A stretch of 63,312 nt of DNA from Bacteroidota bacterium (GCA_947451115.1 CANFXV010000011.1:1-63312); one strand, 5' to 3'; numbered from the stretch's first letter, positions 17,470 through 25,956 are shown. A program made the numbers and translations. Notes: generated from the letters alone by a model not told the origin.

Positions 17470-18579
17470 TTAATAAAATAATAAGCAAACAGGCATGGAT
17501 ACTTTAATCGTATTGCCCGTAGCCATCAAATCCCCGTTGATTGCATTACGTTTAAATACTACAATATTATCTGTGTTTTGATTGGCCACCATAACCCAAT
17601 GGCCATCTTGGCTAATGGTAAAATTACGAGGAGCACTGCCTTGTGTGGGATAATAAGCAATATGCTTTTCGTCTAATTTGCCATTTTTTAAGACGGGTAT
17701 TTTTACAATATTATTTTCTGTACCTCTATTGGTGGCATACAAAAATAAACCGTCAGGAGACAAATGAATGTCTGCGCTTCCATGTTCTTGTTTTGAATTG
17801 GCGGGATGAAGGGCAATTCTTTGAATAAAATTTGCTATGCCCTTTGAAAAACTATATACACTGATGCTACCCGTTAATTCTTCAATTAAATAAATGAATT
17901 TACCATTGCTTGAGAATGTCAAATGACGAGGCCCTGCGCCTGGAGCGGTGGTGATGTTTTTATTTTTTTGTAGATCTAATGGTGGGCCATTTTTAATTTG
18001 GTAGGGATAAATTGCTACTTGATCCATGCCTAAATCAGGGGTCAATAAATATTTCCCATCTGCAGAAAAAAACAGACCATGTACATGTGCTTTTTCTTGA
18101 CGATCTTTATTGATGCTGCTACCACTGTGTTGAATAAATTGTTGTGGATTAGATAAGCGACCATCGGCAAAACGGTGATAGCTTGTAATACTACCACCTG
18201 TATAATTGGCTACAAATAAATTTTGTTGATCAGGGCTAAGGCAAATATAACAAGGGTCAGCTCCTTTACTGTCTTTATTTTGTATTAATTTAAGTTCATT
18301 GTTGTTTAAAGTATATACACTAACAGATCCCGCTGCAGTTTCATTGACAGCATATACATATTGCTTGTCTTTGGAAATGGTTAAAAAAGAGGGGTTCTTG
18401 GAACTATCTGTATGGCTTATTTCAATGGCCTTACCCGTTGCAGTATCAAATTGAAATAAGTAAATGCCCTTACTTCCTTTTTGGGTATAAGTACCAACTA
18501 GTAGATTTGCATTTTGTGCACTGGCATTATTCTGTAGCATAAACAACAACGCTACAATCAATAATTTTAATTTAGGCAT
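17470..18579 (-). CDS. Secreted lactonase-family beta-propeller protein (6-phosphogluconolactonase-like)
   Basis: A 369-residue protein of the Pgl/YbhE seven-bladed propeller family with a signal peptide (MPKLKLLIVALLFMLQNNASAQ). Repeated blade motifs are visible (SKDKQYVYAVNE, SPDQQNLFVANYTGGS, SSNGKFIYLIEE, SPDGLFLYATNRG, SQDGHWVMVANQ). Cytosolic relatives hydrolyse 6-phosphogluconolactone, but the export signal argues for a different, extracytoplasmic substrate. It begins 9 bp after the GH16 gene and is probably co-transcribed with it, which hints at carbohydrate use. Confidence 0.88.
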   Translation of the reverse strand: MPKLKLLIVALLFMLQNNASAQNANLLVGTYTQKGSKGIYLFQFDTATGKAIEISHTDSSKNPSFLTISKDKQYVYAVNETAAGSVSVYTLNNNELKLIQNKDSKGADPCYICLSPDQQNLFVANYTGGSITSYHRFADGRLSNPQQFIQHSGSSINKDRQEKAHVHGLFFSADGKYLLTPDLGMDQVAIYPYQIKNGPPLDLQKNKNITTAPGAGPRHLTFSSNGKFIYLIEELTGSISVYSFSKGIANFIQRIALHPANSKQEHGSADIHLSPDGLFLYATNRGTENNIVKIPVLKNGKLDEKHIAYYPTQGSAPRNFTISQDGHWVMVANQNTDNIVVFKRNAINGDLMATGNTIKVSMPVCLLFY

Positions 18580-18588
18580 GGCTAATTT

Positions 18589-19437
18589 TTACTGATAAAC
18601 TCTTACATAATCCACCAACATTCGAACAGGGAAAATACTATTGTCGATGGTATTGCCTGCCATATTTCCACCAATGGCTAAGTTTAAAATTAAAAATTGA
18701 GGAGCTACAAATGGATAGTAATCGGTGTTTTTACCATCGCTGTTGACAGTTAGATAAAGTACATCGTCCACATAAAAATTTAAGGCAGCCTTACTCCAAT
18801 CTAATTTGTACACATGGAAAGAATCTGTAACATTGGCGATAATGGCTTTATTGGTTTTTTGCGTACCCATTGGCCAATTGTACATTTTTGAATGTGCCGA
18901 CCAATTGATTTCGTTTAAGTTTTTTCCAACATGTTCCATGATGTCAATCTCGCCACAAGTTGGCCAGCCCACTTGTGAAATATTACTACCCAACATCCAA
19001 ATGGCAGGCCAGGTTCCAATGCCCTTAGGTAGTTTTGCTCTAATTTCAAAACGGCCATAAGTCCAATCAAATTTTCCTTGGGTTAACATTCTAGCCGAAG
19101 TATAATTTCTTCCGCCCAAACTTTCTTTTCTTGCTTCAATGACTAAGTTCCCATTTTCAATTCTAGCATTGCTATCGCTACTAGTATAATATTCTAATTC
19201 ATTATTGCCCCATCCGCCATCACCATTGCCAATATTATAATTCCATTTGGTGGTATCTGGATGGCCTGGCGTATTAAATTCATCAGACCATACTAATTTT
19301 TTTGCTGTATCGGTGACTACAGGTGGAGTAGGTGTTGGCGTAGTGGGAGTTTCAGCTACTACTTTTGGTGCCTCTTTTTGAGCACAAAACGTCAAGGACA
19401 TTACAGTTAAGAGTAAGGATAAAGGTAGAATGCGCAT
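18589..19437 (-). CDS. Glycoside hydrolase family 16 (beta-glucanase-like), secreted
   Basis: A 282-residue protein: signal peptide, a Thr/Pro-rich linker (about residues 28-42), then a GH16 jelly-roll catalytic domain. The active-site motif GEIDIMEHV gives the catalytic pair Glu163 and Glu168 with Asp165 between. The ending NLAIGGNMAG and MLVDYVRVYQ is typical of laminarinase-type GH16 enzymes, so beta-1,3- or mixed-linkage glucan is the likely substrate. Cys18 follows LTF, an imperfect lipobox, so lipidation is uncertain. First gene of the pair with the lactonase-like protein, divergent from the his operon. Confidence 0.93.
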   Translation of the reverse strand: MRILPLSLLLTVMSLTFCAQKEAPKVVAETPTTPTPTPPVVTDTAKKLVWSDEFNTPGHPDTTKWNYNIGNGDGGWGNNELEYYTSSDSNARIENGNLVIEARKESLGGRNYTSARMLTQGKFDWTYGRFEIRAKLPKGIGTWPAIWMLGSNISQVGWPTCGEIDIMEHVGKNLNEINWSAHSKMYNWPMGTQKTNKAIIANVTDSFHVYKLDWSKAALNFYVDDVLYLTVNSDGKNTDYYPFVAPQFLILNLAIGGNMAGNTIDNSIFPVRMLVDYVRVYQ

Positions 19438-19506
19438 AATAGCAATGGTTGGATGTTTAAATTTGGCTGTTTAGTAGAGCAATTTAATCAAAATATTTCT
19501 TTTTTG

Positions 19507-19537
19507 TTGGGTAATTTACAAAAGGGTTGTAAATTTG
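19507..19537 (+). promoter_or_regulatory. Promoter of the his operon
   Basis: A -33 TTG at 19507..19509 and a -7 TAAATTTG at 19530..19537 are separated by exactly 20 nt. The hisL ATG begins only 4 nt after the -7 box. The same geometry is found before trpL and pheL. Confidence 0.75.
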
Positions 19538-19541
19538 CGCC

Positions 19542-19592
19542 ATGACATTAAATAACCATACACATTATTTTCATTTGCACTGCAAGGTGTAA
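19542..19592 (+). CDS. hisL: his operon leader peptide
   Basis: A 16-residue open frame, MTLNNHTHYFHLHCKV, with His at positions 6, 8, 11 and 13. Four His codons in eight, upstream of hisG and just before a terminator, is the signature of a ribosome-mediated attenuator: low charged tRNA-His stalls the ribosome in the run and favours the antiterminator. The ATG lies 4 nt after the -7 promoter box, so the leader is probably translated from a leaderless mRNA; no Shine-Dalgarno sequence could fit. The TAA stop overlaps the antiterminator segment at 19589..19594. Too short for normal gene calling. Confidence 0.88.
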   Translation: MTLNNHTHYFHLHCKV

Positions 19593-19594
19593 GC
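19589..19594 (+). promoter_or_regulatory. Antiterminator segment of the his attenuator
   Basis: GTAAGC, which contains the hisL stop codon, is complementary to GCTTAC in the 5' arm of the terminator (19631..19636). TGGGT just downstream can also pair with ATCCA (one G-U) at 19622..19626, extending the alternative hairpin. A ribosome at the leader stop would cover it and allow termination. Confidence 0.65.
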
Positions 19595-19625
19595 TATGGG
19601 TGTAGGTATCTAACTATATTTATCC

Positions 19626-19655
19626 AAAGGGCTTACCATCAAGTAAGCCCTTTTT
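19626..19655 (+). terminator. Attenuator terminator before hisG
   Basis: AAAGGGCTTAC (19626..19636), loop CATCAA, GTAAGCCCTTT (19643..19653): a perfect 11-bp stem ending in a T-tract to 19655. It lies 51 nt upstream of hisG and after the hisL stop, so it must be a conditional terminator for the operon to be expressed. Confidence 0.92.
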
Positions 19656-19706
19656 AGTAGGTATAATTTAGCGTCAAAACAATATTTAAATAGAAATAAA
19701 AATAAA

Positions 19707-20561
19707 ATGCGTTTAAAATTAGCCATACAGAAATCAGGTCGTTTACACGATGATTCGATCGCCTTGTTGAAAGAATCAGGGATTGACATAGGCAATGGGG
19801 TAAACAAACTAAAAGCAGAGGCTACCAATTTTCCTTTAGAGCTTTTCTTTTTGAGAGACGATGATATTCCTCAATATGTGGAAGATGGGGTAGCCGACAT
19901 TGGCTTTGTAGGAGAGAATGTCGTGTATGAAAAAGCAAAAAAAGTAGAAGTGGCCTATGCGCTTGGTTTTGGGAAGTGTAGGCTAAGTTTTGCAGTTAAA
20001 AAAAATGAAACCTTTACGGGTCCTAATTTTTTAGCGGGCAAAAAAATTGCCACCAGTTATCCAGTATTGGTGCAGGATTATTTAGATAAGAACAAGGTGC
20101 AAGCCGATATTCATGAAATCAGCGGCAGTGTAGAAATAGCCCCTGGTATTGGCCTTGCCGATATTATTTGCGATTTGGTCAGTAGCGGGTCTACTTTGTT
20201 TATGAATGGATTAAAAGAAGCAGAAACTATTTTAGATTCACAAGCGGTATTGATTAAACGTGGTTCATTGGCGCCAGCCCAGGAAGTCATCCTCGAAAAA
20301 TTATTATTTAGAATTGAATCAGTAAAAAAAGCAAAGCGAAACAAATATGTTTTGTTGAATGCGCCTAATGATCGTTTAGAAAAAATTATTTCGCTCTTGC
20401 CAGGAATGAAAAGCCCTACCATCGTAGCATTGGCTACCCCAGGTTGGAGCAGTGTGCACAGTGTGATTGCGGAAACTGATTTTTGGGAGATTATTGAAAA
20501 ATTAAAAATGGCAGGTGCCGAAGGAATTTTAGTCGTGCCTATCGAAAAAATGATTTTATGA
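19707..20561 (+). CDS. hisG: ATP phosphoribosyltransferase (long form)
   Basis: Catalyses the first step of histidine synthesis, joining ATP and PRPP. The 284 residues are the length of the long HisG form, with catalytic domains to about residue 205 (MRLKLAIQKSGRLHDDS, DIGFVGENVV, and the PRPP loop region DIICDLVSSGSTLFMNGL) and a C-terminal ACT-like regulatory domain (SPTIVALATPGWSSVHSVI) that normally mediates histidine feedback. No HisZ is needed. First structural gene after the hisL attenuator; overlaps hisD by 4 bp (ATGA). Confidence 0.97.
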   Translation: MRLKLAIQKSGRLHDDSIALLKESGIDIGNGVNKLKAEATNFPLELFFLRDDDIPQYVEDGVADIGFVGENVVYEKAKKVEVAYALGFGKCRLSFAVKKNETFTGPNFLAGKKIATSYPVLVQDYLDKNKVQADIHEISGSVEIAPGIGLADIICDLVSSGSTLFMNGLKEAETILDSQAVLIKRGSLAPAQEVILEKLLFRIESVKKAKRNKYVLLNAPNDRLEKIISLLPGMKSPTIVALATPGWSSVHSVIAETDFWEIIEKLKMAGAEGILVVPIEKMIL

Positions 20562-21853
20562 TGCAAGTTTTTAATGAGCCAGCATTGAGCGAATGGCCAA
20601 TCTTATTGGTCAGGCCTATGATTGATACTAGTCAAATGTATGCTCGAGTGCAGCCCATATTAGATGAAGTAAAAGCAAGTGGAGATAAGGCAATAAAGAA
20701 ATTCACGCAGGAGTTTGATCAAGTTGTATTGACTCAAATAGAACTCAATGCAAAACAAATAGCTGATGCAGCAAAAGAATTAAGCCCAAGTTTAAAAACG
20801 GCTATCCATTTAGCTAAAGTAAACATTGAAATATTTCATCAAAGTCAAAGTCAAAAAGTTGAAAGAATTGAAACCATGCCGGGGGTTTGGTGTTGGAGAA
20901 AGTCGGTGGGTATTGAAAAAGTAGGTATTTATATTCCAGGAGGAACAGCCCCTTTATTCTCCACGGTGTTGATGTTGGGGGTGCCAGCAAAAATGGCAGG
21001 GTGCAAAGAAATCATTTTATGCTCCCCAGCTAATGCAACAGGAAGTATCGCTCCTGCTATTATTTATGCAGCAGCTTTAGTCGGGGTTAATCGAATATTT
21101 ACTATTGGAGGAGCTCAAGCCATTGCGGCCATGGCCTTTGGAACTGAAACTGTTCCCAAAGTGAATAAAATATTTGGACCTGGTAATCAATATGTAACTG
21201 CCGCAAAACATTTGGTTCAACAAGCAGGTGTGGCCATTGATCTACCCGCAGGTCCTAGTGAGCTTTGTGTTTGGGCAGATGAATCCTGTATTCCTTCCTT
21301 TGTAGCGGCAGACTTATTGTCACAAGCAGAACATGGAACAGATAGTCAAGTTTTACTGATGACCAATTCCATTTTGATTGCAGAAGCAGTTCAAAAAGAA
21401 ATTGACCAACAATTACTTCAATTGCCAAGAAAAGACATCGCAGTAAAAGCATTGGAAAACTCAAAAACAATTATTTTAAAAAATTCAGAGGATGTTATTG
21501 CTTGTATTAATGAATATGCACCCGAACATCTTATATTATCAATTAATAATGCTGCACAAATAGCAGATAAAATAATAAATGCAGGCTCCATTTTTATTGG
21601 CAACTATTCTCCAGAGTCGGTGGGTGATTATGCCAGTGGCACCAATCATACCTTGCCTACCAATGGCTTTGCAAAAGCATACAGCGGCGTAAGTTTGGAT
21701 AGTTTTGTAAAAAAAATAACCTTCCAGCAATTGACAGAAAGAGGCTTGGCCAATATTGCCTCTACCGTAATGGAGATGGCTACTGCCGAAGGTTTACAAG
21801 CACATAGCAAGGCAGTGGAACTAAGAGTGAATTGGATAAAATCTAAATTGTAA
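20558..21853 (+). CDS. hisD: Histidinol dehydrogenase
   Basis: A 431-residue NAD- and Zn-dependent enzyme that oxidises L-histidinol to L-histidine in the last two steps of the pathway. Family signatures are clear: GIYIPGGTAPLFSTVLMLGVPA, GGAQAIAAMAFGTETV, FGPGNQYVTAAK, DLPAGPSELCVWADE, LLSQAEHGTDSQ, and the C-terminal APEHL and GDYASGTNHTLPT segments with the metal-binding and catalytic histidines. Translationally coupled to hisG by the 4-bp overlap; hisC follows after 4 bp. Confidence 0.98.
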   Translation: MMQVFNEPALSEWPILLVRPMIDTSQMYARVQPILDEVKASGDKAIKKFTQEFDQVVLTQIELNAKQIADAAKELSPSLKTAIHLAKVNIEIFHQSQSQKVERIETMPGVWCWRKSVGIEKVGIYIPGGTAPLFSTVLMLGVPAKMAGCKEIILCSPANATGSIAPAIIYAAALVGVNRIFTIGGAQAIAAMAFGTETVPKVNKIFGPGNQYVTAAKHLVQQAGVAIDLPAGPSELCVWADESCIPSFVAADLLSQAEHGTDSQVLLMTNSILIAEAVQKEIDQQLLQLPRKDIAVKALENSKTIILKNSEDVIACINEYAPEHLILSINNAAQIADKIINAGSIFIGNYSPESVGDYASGTNHTLPTNGFAKAYSGVSLDSFVKKITFQQLTERGLANIASTVMEMATAEGLQAHSKAVELRVNWIKSKL

Positions 21854-21857
21854 GACC

Positions 21858-22928
21858 ATGAATTTTGACCTTAAAAAACTAGTAAGGCCCAATATTGAAA
21901 TTTTAAAGGCTTATTCTTCTGCCAAAGAGGAATATACTGGGGATGCCAAAATTTTATTGGATGCCAATGAAAATAGTTTAGGCTCTCCATTGACCAAATG
22001 GTACAACCGTTATCCCGATCCCTATCAAAAAAAGGTAAAAGAAAAATTAGCCTTTATCAAACAAATAAAAGCGGAGCAAATTTTTATAGGCAATGGAAGT
22101 GATGAATGTATTGATGTTTTGTATCGAACTTTTTGTGAACCAGGCAAAGACAACATTATTATTTGCCCACCTACTTATCCCATGTTTGAAGTAAGTGCTA
22201 ATATTAATAATATAGCCATACAAGTGGCTCCCTTATTGCCCAATTTTCAATTGAATGTTGCGCATATAGAACAATTGGTGAATGCACAAACTAAAATCAT
22301 TTGGATTTGTTCGCCCAATAATCCTACAGGAAATTCAATAGACCGAATTGATATTGAAACAATTTTAAACCATTTTAATGGATTGGTTGTCATAGACGAA
22401 GCCTATATCAATTTTTCTACCCAAAAATCATTTGCCCAATCCTTGATAGACTATCCCAATTTAGTGGTCCTGCAAACTTTAAGCAAGGCTTGGGGATTAG
22501 CAGGGCTCAGAGTAGGCATGTGTTTTGCAGACGAAACCATTATTCAATACATGAATAAAGTAAAACCTCCTTACAATATCAATATGGTTTCACAAGAGTT
22601 GGTATTGACTGCCTTGGAAGAAGTAGGTCAGGTCAATGACATGATCCAACATTTGGTGGATATGCGAAAGGCTTTGGCAGAAGTTATTGCTAGCATGCCG
22701 TATGTACAAGAAGTGTATCCTTCTGATGCCAATTTCTTATTGGTAAAAATCCCAAAAGCAAACCAATTGTATCAATATTTATTAACGAAGGGTATTGCGG
22801 TAAGAGATAGATCTAGCCTAGAAAATTGCGCAGATAGTTTAAGAATTACCATCGGAACAGAGCAGGAAAATACACAATTGGTGGAGGAGATGGCCAATTG
22901 GATCGATTTCGCTTTTTCTAATGGTTGA
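21858..22928 (+). CDS. hisC: Histidinol-phosphate aminotransferase
   Basis: A 356-residue class I/II PLP aminotransferase converting imidazole-acetol phosphate to histidinol phosphate. Visible features: LLDANENSLGSP, RYPDPYQKKVKEKLA, the phosphate-binding GNGSDECID, SPNNPTGNSI, VIDEAYINF and the PLP lysine in TLSKAWGLAGLRVG. It is directly downstream of hisD. A 60-bp gap without a visible terminator separates it from a sugar-dehydrogenase gene that interrupts the his genes. Confidence 0.97.
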   Translation: MNFDLKKLVRPNIEILKAYSSAKEEYTGDAKILLDANENSLGSPLTKWYNRYPDPYQKKVKEKLAFIKQIKAEQIFIGNGSDECIDVLYRTFCEPGKDNIIICPPTYPMFEVSANINNIAIQVAPLLPNFQLNVAHIEQLVNAQTKIIWICSPNNPTGNSIDRIDIETILNHFNGLVVIDEAYINFSTQKSFAQSLIDYPNLVVLQTLSKAWGLAGLRVGMCFADETIIQYMNKVKPPYNINMVSQELVLTALEEVGQVNDMIQHLVDMRKALAEVIASMPYVQEVYPSDANFLLVKIPKANQLYQYLLTKGIAVRDRSSLENCADSLRITIGTEQENTQLVEEMANWIDFAFSNG

Positions 22929-22988
22929 TTCTTAAAAGATTTTATTAAATTACAGGTTCATAATTTTCAAATTAAATAGTTATAGTAT

Positions 22989-24245
22989 ATGAAAAAAGGG
23001 ATTCAAATTTTATTTTTAATTTTAGCTGCTTTTTCAATCAATGGAATCGCACAAGAAAATGCTGGTTTGAAATTACCGGCCGGATTTAAAGCTAGTTTAT
23101 ATGCCAATAATATTGGCGCTGCAAGGCATATAACAGTGACCAAGGCTGGCGTAGTTTTTGCCAAACTAAATTATCCAAACAAAGAAGGTAATGCCATCGT
23201 AAGATTGGAAGATGCAAATAATGATGGAGTGGCAGATAAAGTAAATGGTTGGGCCAATTATCCTGGAACAGGAATTTATGTAAAAGGAAATAGTTTGTAT
23301 GCTAGTTCCAACGAAGCCATTTTTAAATATGAATTAAATAGTAAAGATGAAGTAGTCAATCCACAATCTCCTTTGACTATTGTATCTGGTTTACTTAATA
23401 GAAGACAACACGAATCCAAGTCAATTACTTTTGACAAAGAAAATAATATTTATGTAAACATCGGCGCTTATTCCAATGCTTGTCAAATAGAAGATCGTAA
23501 AGCAGGCTCTCAAGGAAGAGTGCCTTGTAATATTTTAGATTCTGCTGGGGGCATTTGGAAATTTAATGCTAGTAAAGAAAACCAAACATACAAAGATGGC
23601 AAGCGTTATGCTACTGGTTTGAGAAATGTAGTGGGCTTGGATTGGAATCATCAAACCAATCAATTGTATGTGGCACAACACGGCCGTGATCAATTGAATA
23701 GTTTTTATCCAAACTTGTATACCGATGCACAAAATGCAGAATTACCTGCGGAAACTTTTTACGCAATCAATGAAGGAGACAATGCAGGTTGGCCGTATAT
23801 ATATTATGACCCAGCACAACATAAAAAAATTGTATCTCCAGAATATGGTGGTGATGGAAAAAAAGAAGGCGCAAGCGAATACAAAGACCCTGCGGTTGCC
23901 TTCCCTGCGCATATGGCACCTATGGCTGTTTTATTTTATACTGGTAATCAATTCCCTGAAAAATATAAAAATGGAGCATTCATAAGTTTTCATGGATCAT
24001 GGAATAGAGCACCACTTCCTCAGGAAGGATTTTTTGTAGCCTTTGTTCCATTCAAAGATGGCAAAGCAACAGGCGATTGGGAAATTTTTGCCAATGGTTT
24101 TGCAGGGGTAGAAGCTGATGTTAAAGTAACCAATACGGCTAAAGCCAAAGCAAGACCTTGTGGTTTAGCGCAAGGCCCGGATGGTTCTATTTATGTAAGT
24201 GATGATACCAAGGGCGCTATTTTCAAAATTAGTTACGGTCAATAA
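22989..24245 (+). CDS. Secreted PQQ-type sorbosone/glucose dehydrogenase-like protein
   Basis: A 418-residue exported propeller protein (signal peptide MKKGIQILFLILAAFSINGIAQ) of the soluble glucose/sorbosone dehydrogenase group. It has LPAGFKASLYA at the start, GRVPCNILDSAGGIWKF, ATGLRNVVGLDWN, GDNAGWPYIYYD, FHGSWNRAPLPQEGF and RPCGLAQGPDGSIYVSDD. Such enzymes oxidise sugars in the periplasm with PQQ or a related cofactor; the substrate is unknown. A monohaem cytochrome c gene starts 2 bp later and is the natural electron acceptor. The pair lies between hisC and hisB on the same strand, with no apparent link to histidine synthesis. Confidence 0.88.
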   Translation: MKKGIQILFLILAAFSINGIAQENAGLKLPAGFKASLYANNIGAARHITVTKAGVVFAKLNYPNKEGNAIVRLEDANNDGVADKVNGWANYPGTGIYVKGNSLYASSNEAIFKYELNSKDEVVNPQSPLTIVSGLLNRRQHESKSITFDKENNIYVNIGAYSNACQIEDRKAGSQGRVPCNILDSAGGIWKFNASKENQTYKDGKRYATGLRNVVGLDWNHQTNQLYVAQHGRDQLNSFYPNLYTDAQNAELPAETFYAINEGDNAGWPYIYYDPAQHKKIVSPEYGGDGKKEGASEYKDPAVAFPAHMAPMAVLFYTGNQFPEKYKNGAFISFHGSWNRAPLPQEGFFVAFVPFKDGKATGDWEIFANGFAGVEADVKVTNTAKAKARPCGLAQGPDGSIYVSDDTKGAIFKISYGQ

Positions 24246-24247
24246 GT

Positions 24248-24679
24248 ATGAGAAAAAATATTTTAAATAAAGTGCTTAAACTAGGAGTATTTATTTCTTT
24301 ATTTATAAGTACACAGGTGGTCAAAGCCCAAAATTTAATCAATGGGAAAAAGTTGTATGAAACTAGGTGTTTGGCCTGCCACCAATCAGATGGAGGTGGC
24401 GTGCCCAATATGAATCCACCCTTGGACGGTTCAAGCAATGTAAATGGAAAGGATATTGCTAGATTGGTTAAAATAGTAAAAAATGGCTATGATGAACGCA
24501 TTGCATTAGATGGCATGTATTATAGCAATGCCATGACTGCGAATCCCGATTTTACCGATCAGCAAATTGCAGATGTGTTAACCTATGTAAGAACCAGTTG
24601 GTCCAATAAAGCAAGTAAAATAACCCTTGCCCAAGTGAAAGCGGCGAACAGTAAGCATAAAATTAGTGCCCAGAAGTAA
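24248..24679 (+). CDS. Periplasmic monohaem cytochrome c
   Basis: A 143-residue class I cytochrome c. A signal peptide (to about residue 27) is followed by one haem site CLACH at residues 41-45 and a likely axial Met96 in YSNAMTAN, then the helix QQIADVLTYVRTSW. It starts 2 bp after the sorbosone dehydrogenase-like gene and very likely accepts electrons from it. hisB starts 16 bp downstream, so all three are probably on one transcript. Confidence 0.92.
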   Translation: MRKNILNKVLKLGVFISLFISTQVVKAQNLINGKKLYETRCLACHQSDGGGVPNMNPPLDGSSNVNGKDIARLVKIVKNGYDERIALDGMYYSNAMTANPDFTDQQIADVLTYVRTSWSNKASKITLAQVKAANSKHKISAQK

Positions 24680-24695
24680 ATAAAGAGAATTCAAC

Positions 24696-25826
24696 ATGCG
24701 ACCAATTTTATTCATAGACAGGGATGGGGTGATCTTGCAAGAGCCAAAAACCAATTTTCAAATAGATACTATTGAAAAAACAAGTTTTGTAGTAGGGGCC
24801 ATTACCCATTTACAAAAAATTGCAGCGGAACTAGGTTATTATAAAGTAATGGTGACCAATCAAGATGGTTTGGGCACAGCGGCTTATCCTACGGAACAAT
24901 TTGAACCTTATCAGGACTTGATGTTGAGGACCTTGGCCGGGGAAGGTTTTGTTTTTGATGAAATTCATATAGACAAAACTTTTGCAAAAGACAATGCGCC
25001 AACGCGTAAGCCTGGTATTGGACTTGTTAAGCATTTAATCAACAATAAAGATTTTGATCTAGCCAATTCCTATGTGATTGGAGACCGATGGAGTGATATT
25101 GAATTGGCAAAAAATTTAGGGTGCAAGGCCATTTATTTTAATACCGAAAACCATGAATTGACAGCAGCTCAAGAAACATCCTTGAGAAGCACTATCGCTT
25201 TTGAAGCCAATAGTTGGTCGGCCATTTATTCTTTTTTGAAATTGGGTTTGCGTTTAGTCAAACATGAGCGTCATACCAAGGAAACAAAAATCAGTATCGA
25301 ATTAAATATGGATGGAAAAGGCAATGCCTCCATTCAAACTGGATTGGGTTTTTTTGATCATATGTTGGAACAGATTGCCAGACATGGTTCAATCGATTTA
25401 TCTATACAATGCGCTGGCGATTTACATATAGATGAGCATCATACCATTGAAGATGTGGGCATTGCTTTGGGTGAAGCATTTGCCAAAGGCTTAATAGATA
25501 AAAGAGGCATGGAAAGATATGGCTATGCCTTGCCTATGGATGAAGCGGAAGCGAAAGTATTAATAGATTTTGGTGGGCGCAATTGGATTGTTTGGGACGC
25601 TAAATTTAGCCGAGAGAAAGTTGGGGAGATGCCTACCGAGATGTTTTTTCATTTCTTCAAATCATTCAGTGATGCAGCCAAATGCAATTTGAATATAAGT
25701 TGTCAAGGAGAAAACGAACACCATAAAATAGAGGCTATTTTTAAAGCCTTTGCCAAGGCCATTAAAATGGCAGTGCACCGCAATTCAGACAGCGATCAAT
25801 TGCCCAGTACCAAGGGGGTTTTATAG
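24696..25826 (+). CDS. hisB: Bifunctional histidinol-phosphatase / imidazoleglycerol-phosphate dehydratase
   Basis: A 376-residue fusion like E. coli HisB. Residues 1-165 are an HAD phosphatase with nucleophile motif FIDRDGVI (Asp8, Asp10) and GDRWSDIELA; residues about 190-376 are the dehydratase with GFFDHMLEQIARHG, DEHHTIEDVGIALGEA, HFFKSFSDAAKCNL and NEHHKIEAIFKA. The Cys-rich zinc loop found in E. coli HisB-N is replaced by DKTFAKDNAPTRKP with no cysteine, so the phosphatase half may be zinc-independent. Separated from hisGDC by the dehydrogenase/cytochrome pair. The trp promoter begins about 35 bp after its stop, with no strong terminator between. Confidence 0.96.
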   Translation: MRPILFIDRDGVILQEPKTNFQIDTIEKTSFVVGAITHLQKIAAELGYYKVMVTNQDGLGTAAYPTEQFEPYQDLMLRTLAGEGFVFDEIHIDKTFAKDNAPTRKPGIGLVKHLINNKDFDLANSYVIGDRWSDIELAKNLGCKAIYFNTENHELTAAQETSLRSTIAFEANSWSAIYSFLKLGLRLVKHERHTKETKISIELNMDGKGNASIQTGLGFFDHMLEQIARHGSIDLSIQCAGDLHIDEHHTIEDVGIALGEAFAKGLIDKRGMERYGYALPMDEAEAKVLIDFGGRNWIVWDAKFSREKVGEMPTEMFFHFFKSFSDAAKCNLNISCQGENEHHKIEAIFKAFAKAIKMAVHRNSDSDQLPSTKGVL

Positions 25827-25843
25827 GTCCTAACAGCTGATAG

Positions 25844-25856
25844 CCTAGGGCCTAGG
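25844..25856. repeat. Short inverted repeat between hisB and trpL
   Basis: CCTAG-GGC-CTAGG can form a 5-bp stem, 7 with weak flanking pairs. No T-tract follows, so it is at best a weak terminator or an operator-like site just upstream of the trp promoter. Confidence 0.3.
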
Positions 25857-25860
25857 TTTA

Positions 25861-25892
25861 TTTGGTAGAAAAATTAGATTGCCTTAAATTTG
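25861..25892 (+). promoter_or_regulatory. Promoter of the trp operon
   Basis: A -33 TTTG at 25861..25864 and a -7 TAAATTTG at 25885..25892 are separated by exactly 20 nt. The trpL ATG follows 7 nt after the -7 box. This gives trp its own start although it is collinear with the upstream his genes. Confidence 0.78.
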
Positions 25893-25899
25893 CTCTAGA

Positions 25900-25956
25900 A
25901 TGAAACAAACAAACAATATATGGTGGTGGCATACAAAATCCGTTAGGGTATTGTAG
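25900..25956 (+). CDS. trpL: trp operon leader peptide
   Basis: An 18-residue frame, MKQTNNIWWWHTKSVRVL, with three consecutive Trp codons at positions 8-10. Its place between a promoter and a terminator ahead of trpE makes it an attenuator leader: scarce charged tRNA-Trp stalls the ribosome on the Trp codons and frees the downstream antiterminator segment. The segment GTTAGGGT (25942..25949) lies in the last codons before the stop, so a ribosome that finishes translation masks it. The ATG is 7 nt after the -7 box, implying a leaderless or almost leaderless mRNA. Too short for normal gene calling. Confidence 0.92.
   Translation: MKQTNNIWWWHTKSVRVL
25942..25949 (+). promoter_or_regulatory. 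Antiterminator segment of the trp attenuator
   Basis: GTTAGGGT is perfectly complementary to ACCCTAAC at 25988..25995, the 5' arm of the terminator. The eight pairs compete directly with the terminator stem. Confidence 0.8.

Noticed and set aside
22929..22988. Internal promoter before the sorbosone dehydrogenase gene
   Set aside because: The best candidate, TAATTTTC, lacks the final G of the -7 consensus and has no -33 partner; left unannotated.
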